The notes under the pieces are model-generated. The model worked only from the letters and a program-made list of their open reading frames with translations. It searched no databases and was not told where the DNA came from. A stretch of 13,393 nt of DNA from Gammaproteobacteria bacterium (GTDB lineage Bacteria > Pseudomonadota > Gammaproteobacteria > DSM-19610): contig JAUXDG010000052.1 of the NCBI GenBank assembly GCA_030618475.1, positions 1 through 13,393 of the forward strand, given 5' to 3'. Made by a program: the position numbers and the translations under genes. Each line of letters begins with the position of its first letter. The first letter of the stretch is position 1. Of this stretch, positions 6,364 through 13,393 are shown in pieces.

Positions 6364-8271
6364 TCAATGTCGCAGCGATCCCTGTGCCGTCTCCAACTGC
6401 TCATACACCTCCAGCCATTCCATTTCGACGCTTTCACACTGACTGTCCACTTCTGCCTTCTCCAGCAACAACGCCTTCAGCTGTTCCTTGTTTTCGTCAT
6501 TATACAGACCAGGCTCAGACAGACTGCGCTCCAGTTCACTCTGCCTGGCGTGCAGTTTTTCCAGCGCCGCTTCGGCTGTGCCTACCTTGTGACGCAACGG
6601 CTGCAGCTGTTTGCGCTGTTCCGCCTGCAAACGCTTTTTTTCCTTTCTGGCAGCGGCACTGTTTGTCGCGCTGCTTTCCTTCTCCACCACCCTGTCCCGT
6701 TTGCCCTGTTCCGCCAGCCATCGAGGATACTCATCCAGGCTGAGCGGGAAATCATCCACCCGGCCATCGTGCACCATCACCAGCCGGTCGCTGGTGACAC
6801 GCAGCAGGTGGCGGTCGTGTGATACCAGCACCATGGCACCGGCAAAATCCTGCAGCGCCAGTGCCAGTGCCTGCCGCATTTCCAGGTCCAGGTGATTGGT
6901 GGGTTCGTCCAGTAACAGCAGATTGGGGCGTTGATAGACCAGCAAGGCGAGAACCAGCCGGGATTTTTCTCCCCCCGAAAACGGACCGCTGGGCATTAAA
7001 GCCTGTTCACTGGAAAAGCCGAAGCCGCCCAGGTAATCACGCAATTCCTGCTCGCGCGCCAGCGGATCCAGCTGTTGCAGATGTTCCAGCGGGCTGTGGT
7101 TCAGCTGTAACAATTCCAGCTGATGCTGGGCAAAGTAACCGATCTTGAGATCCTTCGCCGTTTCCCGTGTACCCTGCAGAGGTGACAGTACACCGGCGAG
7201 TAATTTGATCAGGGTGGATTTGCCCGCACCGTTGGGACCCAGCAGACCGATGCGGTCACCGGGTGACAGGCTCAGCTTCACACGAGAAATAATTGCGGTA
7301 TCCGCATAACCGGCAGAAACCCCGTCCAGCCTTAACAGCGGGTCAGGGTTTTTTTCCGCTGCGAGCAGGGCGAAGTGAAATGGCGAATCGACGTGCGCCG
7401 GTGCGATCTGTTCCATGCGCTGCAAGGCTTTCAGACGGCTCTGGGCCTGTTTCGCCTTGCTCGCCTTGGCACGAAAGCGGTCGACATAGGATCGGATATG
7501 GGAAATTTCCCGCTGCTGTTTCTGGTAGGCGGCCTGCTGGCTGGCCAGGCGTTCGGCGCGCAACTGCTCAAATGCAGAATAGTTACCCGTGTAAAGCGTG
7601 ATTCGCTGGTGCTCGAAGTGGGCAATATGGCTTGTGACACTGTCGAGAAAATCGCGATCGTGGGAAATCAGCAACAAGGTTCCCGGATAGGCGCGCAGCC
7701 AGTTTTCCAGCCAGATCACCGCATCCAGGTCCAGGTGGTTGGTGGGTTCGTCCAGCAACAGCAGATCGGATCGACACATGAGCGCACGGGCCAGGTTCAG
7801 GCGCATGCGCCAGCCACCGGAGAAATCGTTGACCGGCCTCGCCTCGTCATGCGCACTAAACCCCAACCCGTGGAGCAACTGCCCTGCCCGGCTGTTCGCA
7901 GTGTAGCCGTCAATGGCTTCAAAGCGGCCGTGCAGTGCAGCCAGGCGTCCGCCGTCGTTTTCAGTTTCGGCCTGTGCCAGGTCTTTTTCTACCGCGCGCA
8001 ATTCCGCGTCGCCATCCAGTACATACTGGATGGCCGCACGCTCATCAGCAGGTGTTTCCTGGGCAACGTGAGCGATCACCCAATCTTTGGGGTAGCGGAG
8101 ATCCCCGGCATCGGCGTGCAACTCATCCAGGATCAGCGCAAACAGGCTGGACTTTCCGGTGCCGTTTGCCCCGCTGACACCGACCTTCTGCCCGGGATGA
8201 ATCTGAAAGCTGGCCTGTTCAAACAGCAGCCGTGGCCCGCGCCGCAGGGAAAGATTATCGAATTGCAACAT
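6364..8271 (-). CDS. yheS: ABC-F family ATPase YheS (ribosome-associated translation factor)
   Basis: A 635-residue soluble protein with two ABC ATPase domains and no membrane segments. Domain 1 has Walker A 'GANGTGKS' (34-41), signature FSGGW (150-154) and Walker B 'LLLLDEPTNHLD' (170-181). Domain 2 has Walker A 'GPNGAGKST' (345-353), signature FSGGE (431-435) and Walker B (451-462). The interdomain linker (about 231-300) includes 'SYVDRFRAKASKAKQAQSR', the conserved P-site-tRNA-interacting segment of ABC-F proteins. The C-terminal tail (about 535-632) is a charged coiled coil. Along its length it matches E. coli YheS (637 aa) better than Uup or EttA. ABC-F proteins bind the ribosomal E site and relieve stalling on difficult peptides. 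The start at 8271 matches E. coli YheS but has no Shine-Dalgarno sequence; an in-frame ATG at 8349 has AAGGA six bases upstream and would add 26 residues. Confidence 0.94.
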   Translation of the reverse strand: MLQFDNLSLRRGPRLLFEQASFQIHPGQKVGVSGANGTGKSSLFALILDELHADAGDLRYPKDWVIAHVAQETPADERAAIQYVLDGDAELRAVEKDLAQAETENDGGRLAALHGRFEAIDGYTANSRAGQLLHGLGFSAHDEARPVNDFSGGWRMRLNLARALMCRSDLLLLDEPTNHLDLDAVIWLENWLRAYPGTLLLISHDRDFLDSVTSHIAHFEHQRITLYTGNYSAFEQLRAERLASQQAAYQKQQREISHIRSYVDRFRAKASKAKQAQSRLKALQRMEQIAPAHVDSPFHFALLAAEKNPDPLLRLDGVSAGYADTAIISRVKLSLSPGDRIGLLGPNGAGKSTLIKLLAGVLSPLQGTRETAKDLKIGYFAQHQLELLQLNHSPLEHLQQLDPLAREQELRDYLGGFGFSSEQALMPSGPFSGGEKSRLVLALLVYQRPNLLLLDEPTNHLDLEMRQALALALQDFAGAMVLVSHDRHLLRVTSDRLVMVHDGRVDDFPLSLDEYPRWLAEQGKRDRVVEKESSATNSAAARKEKKRLQAEQRKQLQPLRHKVGTAEAALEKLHARQSELERSLSEPGLYNDENKEQLKALLLEKAEVDSQCESVEMEWLEVYEQLETAQGSLRH

Positions 8272-8443
8272 GGGGGGGCAGTGTAGCAGTAACTGCGCAG
8301 GCAAGAACGCACCCGTGGGCTGGTGCGGCCGACGATCCTGCAAAACCATGCCGTGTCCTTGCGAAAACTGAGAACCAGTTCAAAATTCTGCGCGCGCACC
8401 GTGCTGCCTGAAGGGTAAAACCGAAAGCCTGCCCGATCACGAC

Positions 8444-8468
8444 CGATAGCTTTGAACAGGCCCTATCG
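8444..8468. promoter_or_regulatory. Short dyad between yheS and the kinase gene
   Basis: The arms cgatag (8444-8449) and ctatcg (8463-8468) form a perfect 6-bp inverted repeat around a 13-nt spacer, 14 bp before the kinase GTG. It lies in the 133-bp gap between divergent genes, where both promoters should be, so it might be an operator or a hairpin over the kinase translation start. The arm length is short enough to occur by chance. I could not identify a convincing -35/-10 pair for either gene here. Confidence 0.2.
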
Positions 8469-8482
8469 AGTTTGCAATCAAG

Positions 8483-10975
8483 GTGAGCAGTTCCTCCTGG
8501 AAATCGTATCGTCTCGCCGTTGCCGTGGCCGCGGCTGTCGCCCTGCTGGCAAGCTTCTCATCCGGCGCTCAGCGGCTGGAGGCCCTGCTGCTCGACTGGG
8601 GAAGTTACCTGATACCGGAAGCAGAACAGACACACTCTGTAGCGGTTGTGGCCATCGATGCAGCCACTCTGGACGAATACGGGCCCTGGCCGATGCCGCG
8701 GGATCAGTTGGCCAAGGCCGTCAAACGATTAAAGCGGTTTAATCCAAAGGCGCTGGGTTTCATGTTGCCCCTGGCTGAAGCAGAAACCGCGACGGCTGTG
8801 GGCGCCATCAGAAAAGAACTCGATAGCCTGGACGCCTCCCTGCGCAAGAAGGCCAAAACCTGGCTGGGGCAGCTCGATACCGACTCAAGGCTGGCACGGG
8901 CTTTAAAACCCACGAAGAATGTAGTGCTGGTCGTTCCTTACCGCGCTGGTATGGTGCAGACAGGGCTGCCGCGGGAGCTGAAACGATACACCATCGGCAC
9001 AGAGCGCGAAGCGTTGCCGTGGTACCGAACCGCTCTGCAACGGCTGCGGTCAGCACCGAGCCCCGACAGCCTCGAACTCAGCGCGCCACTGCCCCTGTTT
9101 CTTGACACCGTTTCCGGCGTCGGCGCCAGCGATTTTGACAGCGACGAGCGGGCGGTACAGGGCACCGCGCTGCTTATCGAGGCAGACGGGCAATATCTGC
9201 CGGGATTCGAACTTGCGCTGCTGGCGGCGGCGCAGGGTTTCAGTACCGCCGACCTCATAATAGACGCGGGAAGGGGCATACTCACCAAGAAAAATAAAAC
9301 GCTCGGCAACGCTGACCTGAACTACTACCCAAGGCCGGCCGCCGCCACGCCTGTTCACTCGCTGAACGAGGTCATGGCCAGCGACAGACTGGCACGCAGC
9401 CTGCGACACAAAATCGTGCTGCTGGGGCTCACAGCTGCTGCTCTCGTACCCGAGCTGACAGGCCCCGCAGGCCGCTCATACAGTCCGGTGACCTGGTCCG
9501 CCCAGGTACTGGACAGCATGCTGAACGGTCGTGCTTATACCGTGCCCAGCTGGTTTTATGCCCTGCAAAGGGCGCTGCTGGTCCTGTTTGCAATGTACCT
9601 GATGCTCATGCCTGCAACATGGCACAGTGCGCGCGGTCTTGTGGCTTCAGGCCTGCTGGCAGCCATACTGCTGAACACGGGCCTGGCCACCCTGCTGCTG
9701 CAGGGGCTCTGGCTGCCAGTGATCGGACCCGCGTTGTTCCTGATAAGCGGCCAACTGCTGCTGAGCCTGGCCTGGCTCAGTCATAAACGGCTGATAACGG
9801 CGCAGCAGGGGGCCATCGAGGCGCGGGTCGCGCTGGGCGCCAACCTGCAGTCACAAGGCCAGCTGGATCTGGCAATGGATCAGTTCATTCAGTGCCTGCC
9901 TGCGCCGGCGGTACTCGAACCGATCTATGAACTGGGCCTCGAGTACGAACGCCACCGCCAGGTGAACAAGGCTCAGACTATCTACGCACAGCTGGAAAAA
10001 TACGCCGAGGGCTTCCGTGACTCGACTCTGCGCCTTAGCCAGCTGGCTGACATATCAGATCGATTCCCGAACGCCAGTACGCCCGACACCAGCAAAACAC
10101 TGGTACTCGACACCCCGGTCATGGAATTGCCCGTACTGGGCCGCTATCGGCTGGAACGAGAGCTTGGACGTGGTGCCATGGGCACCGTTTATCTTGCCAC
10201 AGATCCCACCATCGGCCGCGAAGTGGCGATAAAAACACTGCCGCTGATGCAGGCATATGAAGACCGCGAACAGGAAGCGGCCGCCGAACGCTTTTTCAAG
10301 GAGGCCGAAGCAGTCGGTCGGCTTGATCATGCCAACATTGTCACCATCTACGATGCCGGTCAGGAACACGATCTCGCTTACATAGCCATGGACTATGTCC
10401 CTGGTGAGAGTCTCGACGCCTGGACCGGAAAGTCCACACTGTTGCCGGTGTGGGAAGTACTCGATATCGCCGCACAAGTCGCTGACGCCCTGTCTTATGC
10501 GCATGGCCGCAAAGTTGTACACCGGGATATAAAACCTGGAAACATCATCTACGACCGCGACAGCGGCGTGGCAAAGATTACCGATTTCGGTGTCGCGCGC
10601 ATTCTCGACGCAAGTCGCACACGCACCGGTACCGTTCTGGGCAGTCCTTCCTATATGTCGCCGGAGCAGGTCGCCGGCAAAAAGACCGACGGGCGATCGG
10701 ACCTGTTTTCACTGGGCACCACCTTATATCAACTGCTCAGCGGCAGCCTGCCATTCAGCGGCGAGTCAATGGCTACCATGATGTACCAGATTGCCAACCA
10801 GAAAACACCGGCGATGCGCAAGTTCCGCCCCAGCCTGCCGGTCTGCGTGAACCGGCTGGTAATGAAAGCACTGCAAAAGGATCCCGCCAAACGCTTTGCC
10901 AGTGGTGAAGTGATGGCCGTGGCAATCCGAAAATGCCGTGCACAGTTCAGAGGTGGCCGCCGAAAGACGGCCTGA
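8483..10975 (+). CDS. Transmembrane Ser/Thr protein kinase with extracytoplasmic CHASE2 sensor
   Basis: An 830-residue receptor-type kinase. Residues 8-27 form an N-terminal membrane helix; about 28-345 is a CHASE2 sensor facing the periplasm ('VAVVAIDAATLDEYGPWPMPR' near 52-72 is the typical opening). Three membrane helices follow near 361-379, 385-406 and 411-432. Residues about 440-525 look like a TPR-type helical linker ('ALGANLQSQGQLDLAMDQF'). A eukaryotic-like kinase domain spans about 553-812: Gly-rich loop 562-569, ATP-binding Lys584, catalytic loop 'HRDIKPGN' at 680-687 with Asp682, DFG at 701-703 and SPE at 726-728. All catalytic residues are present, so it should be active; it is an RD kinase with a Thr-rich activation loop ('SRTRTGTVLGSPSY'). 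The start GTG 8483 overlaps only a weak AAGG. The small FHA gene begins 26 bp after the stop and is its likely partner or substrate. Confidence 0.95.
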   Translation: MSSSSWKSYRLAVAVAAAVALLASFSSGAQRLEALLLDWGSYLIPEAEQTHSVAVVAIDAATLDEYGPWPMPRDQLAKAVKRLKRFNPKALGFMLPLAEAETATAVGAIRKELDSLDASLRKKAKTWLGQLDTDSRLARALKPTKNVVLVVPYRAGMVQTGLPRELKRYTIGTEREALPWYRTALQRLRSAPSPDSLELSAPLPLFLDTVSGVGASDFDSDERAVQGTALLIEADGQYLPGFELALLAAAQGFSTADLIIDAGRGILTKKNKTLGNADLNYYPRPAAATPVHSLNEVMASDRLARSLRHKIVLLGLTAAALVPELTGPAGRSYSPVTWSAQVLDSMLNGRAYTVPSWFYALQRALLVLFAMYLMLMPATWHSARGLVASGLLAAILLNTGLATLLLQGLWLPVIGPALFLISGQLLLSLAWLSHKRLITAQQGAIEARVALGANLQSQGQLDLAMDQFIQCLPAPAVLEPIYELGLEYERHRQVNKAQTIYAQLEKYAEGFRDSTLRLSQLADISDRFPNASTPDTSKTLVLDTPVMELPVLGRYRLERELGRGAMGTVYLATDPTIGREVAIKTLPLMQAYEDREQEAAAERFFKEAEAVGRLDHANIVTIYDAGQEHDLAYIAMDYVPGESLDAWTGKSTLLPVWEVLDIAAQVADALSYAHGRKVVHRDIKPGNIIYDRDSGVAKITDFGVARILDASRTRTGTVLGSPSYMSPEQVAGKKTDGRSDLFSLGTTLYQLLSGSLPFSGESMATMMYQIANQKTPAMRKFRPSLPVCVNRLVMKALQKDPAKRFASGEVMAVAIRKCRAQFRGGRRKTA

Positions 10976-11001
10976 TCCGGAACCACAAGAGGTTAAAAAA
11001 G

Positions 11002-11361
11002 ATGTATAAACTGCTTGAAATCGTTGATGGACATGTCACCAGAGAACACCTGTTGAACGAAGACGTTTTTGGTATCGGACGCAATCCCGGTAATCAGCTG
11101 CAACCCGACAATGCCAGCGTCAGCGGCAATCATGCCTCGATATCGCTGACACCCAGCCCCTACCTGGACGACACGATGGAGGTCTGTGTCGAAGATCTCG
11201 ACAGCACCAATGGCACCCTGGTGAATGGCAAGCAGGTTAAAAAGCAACTGCTGAAACATGGTGATATGCTTGCCCTGGGTTCGTTGAATATCAAGTTCAT
11301 CGACGAACAGGCGCTCGCCCTGGGTGGGACCCGAATTCTATTGCAGGAAGACGAAGTTTAA
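11002..11361 (+). CDS. Small FHA-domain phosphothreonine-binding protein
   Basis: A 119-residue cytosolic protein that is essentially one FHA domain, the module that binds phosphothreonine peptides. The signature residues are all visible: 'GIGRNPGNQLQ' with Arg27, then 'VSGNHASI' (Ser41, His44), and 'STNGTLVNG' (68-76) with Asn70 and Asn75. The usual basic residue after the serine is replaced (SGNH rather than SRRH). The last 15 residues form a short tail 'GGTRILLQEDEV' outside the domain with Thr110. The start ATG 11002 follows AGAGG at 10988-10992 by nine bases; an upstream in-frame ATG at 10933 lies inside the kinase gene and lacks that support. It lies between the Ser/Thr kinase (26 bp upstream) and rluA (20 bp downstream), so it is very likely an adaptor or substrate of the kinase. 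Confidence 0.93.
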   Translation: MYKLLEIVDGHVTREHLLNEDVFGIGRNPGNQLQPDNASVSGNHASISLTPSPYLDDTMEVCVEDLDSTNGTLVNGKQVKKQLLKHGDMLALGSLNIKFIDEQALALGGTRILLQEDEV

Positions 11362-11381
11362 ATGGGAATCATGATCCTAGG

Positions 11382-12041
11382 ATGATGACCGGGTACACAC
11401 CGCCCCCTCACACCGGGTTGGATATTTTGCACCAGGACGATGCGTTGCTGCTGCTGAATAAACCCAGCGGCCTGCTCTCGGTGCCGGGACGCGGACCGGA
11501 AAAACAGGATTGCCTGACATTACGCGTCCAGACAGAATATCCGCAGGCTATCAACGTGCATCGACTGGACATGGAAACCTCCGGTGTCATGGTCATGGCG
11601 CGAAGCAAGTCTGTACACCGGCAATTGAGCCGACTGTTTCAGGAACGGGAGGTACACAAACACTATGTCGCGGTGGTGGAGGGTCGGGTGGAACAGAGTG
11701 CTGGTGAAATTGATTTGCCGCTAATCACTGACTGGCCCAATCGCCCACGACAAAAGGTCGACTACGAAAACGGTAAACCCGCCAGAACACGATTCAGCGT
11801 CATGCACCATGACACCCGGGGAAACACCACACGTCTTGATCTGGCCCCTGAGACCGGCCGTACCCACCAGTTACGGGTACATTTACAAACACTCGGTCAT
11901 GCGATACTCGGCGACAAACTCTATGCCGGCAAGGCCGTTCAGAAAAAGGCGGATCGTCTGTTACTGCACGCCACATCGCTGAGTTTTGTGCACCCGGTTA
12001 GCGGGGAATACCTGTGTTTCGTGAGTGAGGTTCCGTTCTAG
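11382..12041 (+). CDS. rluA: Dual-specificity tRNA/23S rRNA pseudouridine synthase RluA
   Basis: RluA converts uridine to pseudouridine at position 746 of 23S rRNA and position 32 of several tRNAs. The protein is 219 residues, the same length as E. coli RluA, and matches throughout: 'NKPSGLLSVPGRG' (26-38), catalytic motif 'HRLDMETSG' with Asp63 (E. coli Asp64), 'LPLITDWPNRPRQKV', 'ETGRTHQLRVHL' and 'GHAILGDKLYA'. It has no S4 domain, which sets it apart from RluC and RluD. The start could be ATG 11382 or ATG 11385; both lie just after a weak AGG, so initiation may depend on coupling to the FHA gene that ends 20 bp upstream. The stop TAG at 12039-12041 overlaps the stop of the opposite-strand PilZ gene. 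Its place behind a kinase and FHA gene is unusual compared with the E. coli locus. Confidence 0.95.
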   Translation: MMTGYTPPPHTGLDILHQDDALLLLNKPSGLLSVPGRGPEKQDCLTLRVQTEYPQAINVHRLDMETSGVMVMARSKSVHRQLSRLFQEREVHKHYVAVVEGRVEQSAGEIDLPLITDWPNRPRQKVDYENGKPARTRFSVMHHDTRGNTTRLDLAPETGRTHQLRVHLQTLGHAILGDKLYAGKAVQKKADRLLLHATSLSFVHPVSGEYLCFVSEVPF

Positions 12042-12298
12042 TCCTCCTCGAACATCAACGCGATACCTTTTGCTTCGACACGCACAATCCGTGCACTAAG
12101 CACAGGCGCGTCCTCCAGGTCCTGCGCCTGAACGCGGACGACCTCTCCCACCGGCAACCCAAACTGATCCCCCGTGAACAGGAAAACGCCTCCATTGGAA
12201 ATATCGCGCAGTTCGACGTCCACCGACCCCAACTGCGGATGCATGACCTTTACCCGCCCGCTGAATTCGGTACGAACAAATTTCCGTTTCTCAACCAT
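12038..12298 (-). CDS. PilZ-domain protein (likely c-di-GMP receptor)
   Basis: An 86-residue stand-alone PilZ domain, a beta-barrel that binds the second messenger cyclic di-GMP. Both binding motifs are present: RxxxR as 'RKFVR' (residues 5-9) and [D/N]xSxxG as 'DISNGG' (32-37). The protein should therefore bind c-di-GMP, unlike the degenerate type-IV-pilus PilZ proteins that lack these residues. Its output (motility, exopolysaccharide, pili) cannot be told from the sequence. It has no Shine-Dalgarno match of note before ATG 12298, and a candidate promoter lies about 60 bp upstream on the minus strand. The gene converges on rluA so tightly that the two stop codons share the palindrome CTAG (12038-12041). 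No diguanylate cyclase or EAL gene is in the window. Confidence 0.93.
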   Translation of the reverse strand: MVEKRKFVRTEFSGRVKVMHPQLGSVDVELRDISNGGVFLFTGDQFGLPVGEVVRVQAQDLEDAPVLSARIVRVEAKGIALMFEED

Positions 12299-12355
12299 GA
12301 CTAGTGCTCTGATATTTGTTCATTGTGAAGCCCGGCGGGCCAGCTGCCGTTACCC

Positions 12356-12383
12356 TCTATATGCACCCAATATATAACGACAA
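12356..12383 (-). promoter_or_regulatory. Candidate promoter of the PilZ gene
   Basis: On the minus strand, TTGTCG (12383-12378) and TATAGA (12361-12356) are 16 bp apart, in an AT-rich block. Transcription would start near 12349, giving a leader of about 50 nt before ATG 12298. The hexamers are near consensus, but AT-rich DNA offers chance matches. Confidence 0.35.
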
Positions 12384-12384
12384 A

Positions 12385-12414
12385 TTGCTCTAATTAATGA
12401 ATATATTTTATTGT
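12385..12414 (+). promoter_or_regulatory. Weak candidate promoter for the Sel1-protease gene
   Basis: TTGCTC at 12385-12390 and TATTGT at 12409-12414 are spaced 18 bp apart on the plus strand, within a very AT-rich patch (about 12370-12430) that contrasts with the GC-rich surroundings. It would drive the leader ORF and the Sel1-protease gene, back to back with the PilZ promoter. Weak by sequence match alone. Confidence 0.25.
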
Positions 12415-12450
12415 TTTATATCGTTTTGCATATCCCTCAAAGGGTTGCGT

Positions 12451-12507
12451 ATGTTTTTTCAGCAGGCGCCTGAATCGCTATCGGTACACCGGGTCGGGAC
12501 AGGATAG
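12451..12507 (+). CDS. Possible 18-codon leader ORF upstream of the Sel1-protease gene
   Basis: ATG 12451 opens an 18-residue frame (MFFQQAPESLSVHRVGTG) ending at TAG 12505-12507. AAGG at 12440-12443 gives it a well-placed ribosome-binding site seven bases upstream. Its stop lies two bases before the ATG of the next gene (12510), an arrangement typical of translational coupling. It could equally be a chance ORF; there is no run of one amino acid that would suggest attenuation. Confidence 0.25.
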   Translation: MFFQQAPESLSVHRVGTG

Positions 12508-12509
12508 TG

Positions 12510-13393
12510 ATGGGACCGACACGTAGCCAGTCACAACGGCTGGCCGGCATGGCGCTGCTGACGCTGCTGTTGCTTGCAAGACCCTCGCCCGCCACCAGCA
12601 TGGACGCCTTCCAGAGCGGCTGGACAGCTTACGAGCACGGCGATTATTCACAGGCCTTTGATTCGTGGTTGCCACTTGCGCAGCAGGGACACGCCAGTGC
12701 GCAGATCAATCTTGCCGTCATGTACGACCACGGAACGGGAGTGGCTGAGGACATCGAACGCGCCCTGAGCTGGTACCAGGCGGCAGCCCACCAGGGCAGC
12801 GCCATCGCCCAGTACAACCTGGGTTTGTTTCTGGCGGACAGGAACATACTGACCACGGACGATGAAGACGGCCTGTACTGGTTATTCAAAGCTGCTGCAC
12901 AAAATTACGCCGATGCCCAGTACCAGCTTGGCCTGATGTACGCTGAAGGTGTTGCCGGCCAGGCAAAGATAGCCGAAGCCCCTCAATGGCTGTATCAGGC
13001 CGGGGTGAATTATCTGTCCAATGGCGATACTGATGGTGCCCGCTCCGCTGTAACCGCCCTGCAGGAAATCAGCTCGGCGCATCAACTGTCTCTACAGCTT
13101 GAATCACAGCTGGCTGTCCAGTGGGGCCCGCTGGAACAGGGCGTTGATGATGCGCCTGAACCCGGGGTATCAACCGGCACAGCCTGGCCCACGACCAGCG
13201 GTTACGCGGTCACCAATCATCATGTCGTATCCGGCAAACAGTCGATTGTTCTGGTCAACAGCCAGGGCGAAGAAATTCCGGCCACTGTGGTCGCCAGCGA
13301 TGAGCTGAATGATATTGCCCTGTTGAGCGTGGGCGATTCCGCCAGACTGCCAGCGGCGCTACCCCTGGCCTGTGCCAGCGCCCAGCTGGGTTC
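12510..13393 (+). CDS. Secreted Sel1-repeat protein with trypsin-like serine protease domain (3' truncated by window)
   Basis: The first 294 codons of a longer gene are present; no stop is reached. A signal peptide covers residues 1 to about 30 (basic start, then 'MALLTLLLLARPSPATS'). Residues about 35-180 hold Sel1/TPR-like helical repeats: three units with the pattern 'A..NLAVMYDHGTGV....ALSWYQAAAHQG' can be seen ('AQINLAVMYDHGTGV', 'AQYNLGLFLADRN', 'AQYQLGLMYAEGV'). From about residue 222 a trypsin/HtrA-type protease begins: 'GYAVTNHHVVSG' contains the catalytic His (probably His238), and 'ELNDIALLSVGD' the catalytic Asp (Asp268). The nucleophile serine (expected GNSGG) would lie beyond the right edge, so activity cannot be judged. 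The start ATG 12510 follows AGGA (12501-12504) by five bases. The product is likely periplasmic, where Sel1 repeats bind partners and the protease acts on them. Confidence 0.88.
   Translation, partial: MGPTRSQSQRLAGMALLTLLLLARPSPATSMDAFQSGWTAYEHGDYSQAFDSWLPLAQQGHASAQINLAVMYDHGTGVAEDIERALSWYQAAAHQGSAIAQYNLGLFLADRNILTTDDEDGLYWLFKAAAQNYADAQYQLGLMYAEGVAGQAKIAEAPQWLYQAGVNYLSNGDTDGARSAVTALQEISSAHQLSLQLESQLAVQWGPLEQGVDDAPEPGVSTGTAWPTTSGYAVTNHHVVSGKQSIVLVNSQGEEIPATVVASDELNDIALLSVGDSARLPAALPLACASAQLG

Noticed and set aside
7375..8286. Long plus-strand ORF (303 codons) inside yheS
   Set aside because: It is exactly antisense to the well-supported ABC-F gene, has no recognisable domain and reads as low-meaning sequence mirroring the opposite strand.
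10933..11001. Upstream start for the FHA gene
   Set aside because: It would overlap the kinase gene and add 23 basic residues before the FHA fold, whereas ATG 11002 has AGAGG nine bases upstream.

Overview
This window reads as a stretch of gammaproteobacterial chromosome. It is moderately GC-rich and nearly every gene is complete. The evidence for this is the close family resemblance of several products to Escherichia coli proteins: the RapA C-terminus, CspA-type cold shock protein, ArfB, YaeQ, YihY, YeaD, YheS and RluA. The CHASE2 kinase, PilZ, HDOD and Sel1-protease genes point to a free-living environmental member rather than an enteric one. I cannot place it to order or genus from sequence alone. 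I see no insertion sequence, prophage, integrase, CRISPR array, tRNA or rRNA.

Layout from left to right: the 3' end of rapA; a cold shock gene with a long leader and a perfect 16-bp-stem terminator; arfB and yaeQ overlapping by one base; a small unknown acidic ORF followed by a YihY/BrkB-type membrane protein. Then, on the minus strand, yeaD (hexose-6-phosphate mutarotase) preceded by an intergenic dyad-rich element, and an HDOD protein with a cyclic-nucleotide-binding-like N-terminus. A secreted or membrane-anchored protein of unknown function (+) follows, converging on yheS (ABC-F ATPase, -). Divergent from yheS runs a plus-strand cluster: a CHASE2-transmembrane Ser/Thr kinase, a small FHA protein and rluA. 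A minus-strand PilZ gene ends inside the rluA stop codon. Finally an AT-rich intergenic region leads into a secreted Sel1-repeat/trypsin-like protease that runs off the right edge; this last gene is easy to miss because it has no stop in the window.

Themes: translation and its rescue (ArfB for stalled ribosomes, the ABC-F protein YheS, RluA pseudouridylation, Csp RNA chaperone) and signalling (CHASE2 kinase, FHA, PilZ, HDOD). The most interesting unit is the kinase-FHA-rluA cluster. The kinase linker and the FHA C-terminal tail each carry a Thr followed by aliphatic residues (TLVL and TRIL), which could be FHA-binding phosphosites; this is an inference. The kinase and FHA families are known individually, and I did not find a clearly new system. 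The best leads for novelty are the kinase/FHA/RluA linkage, the Sel1-protease with its possible leader ORF, and the unassigned small proteins.
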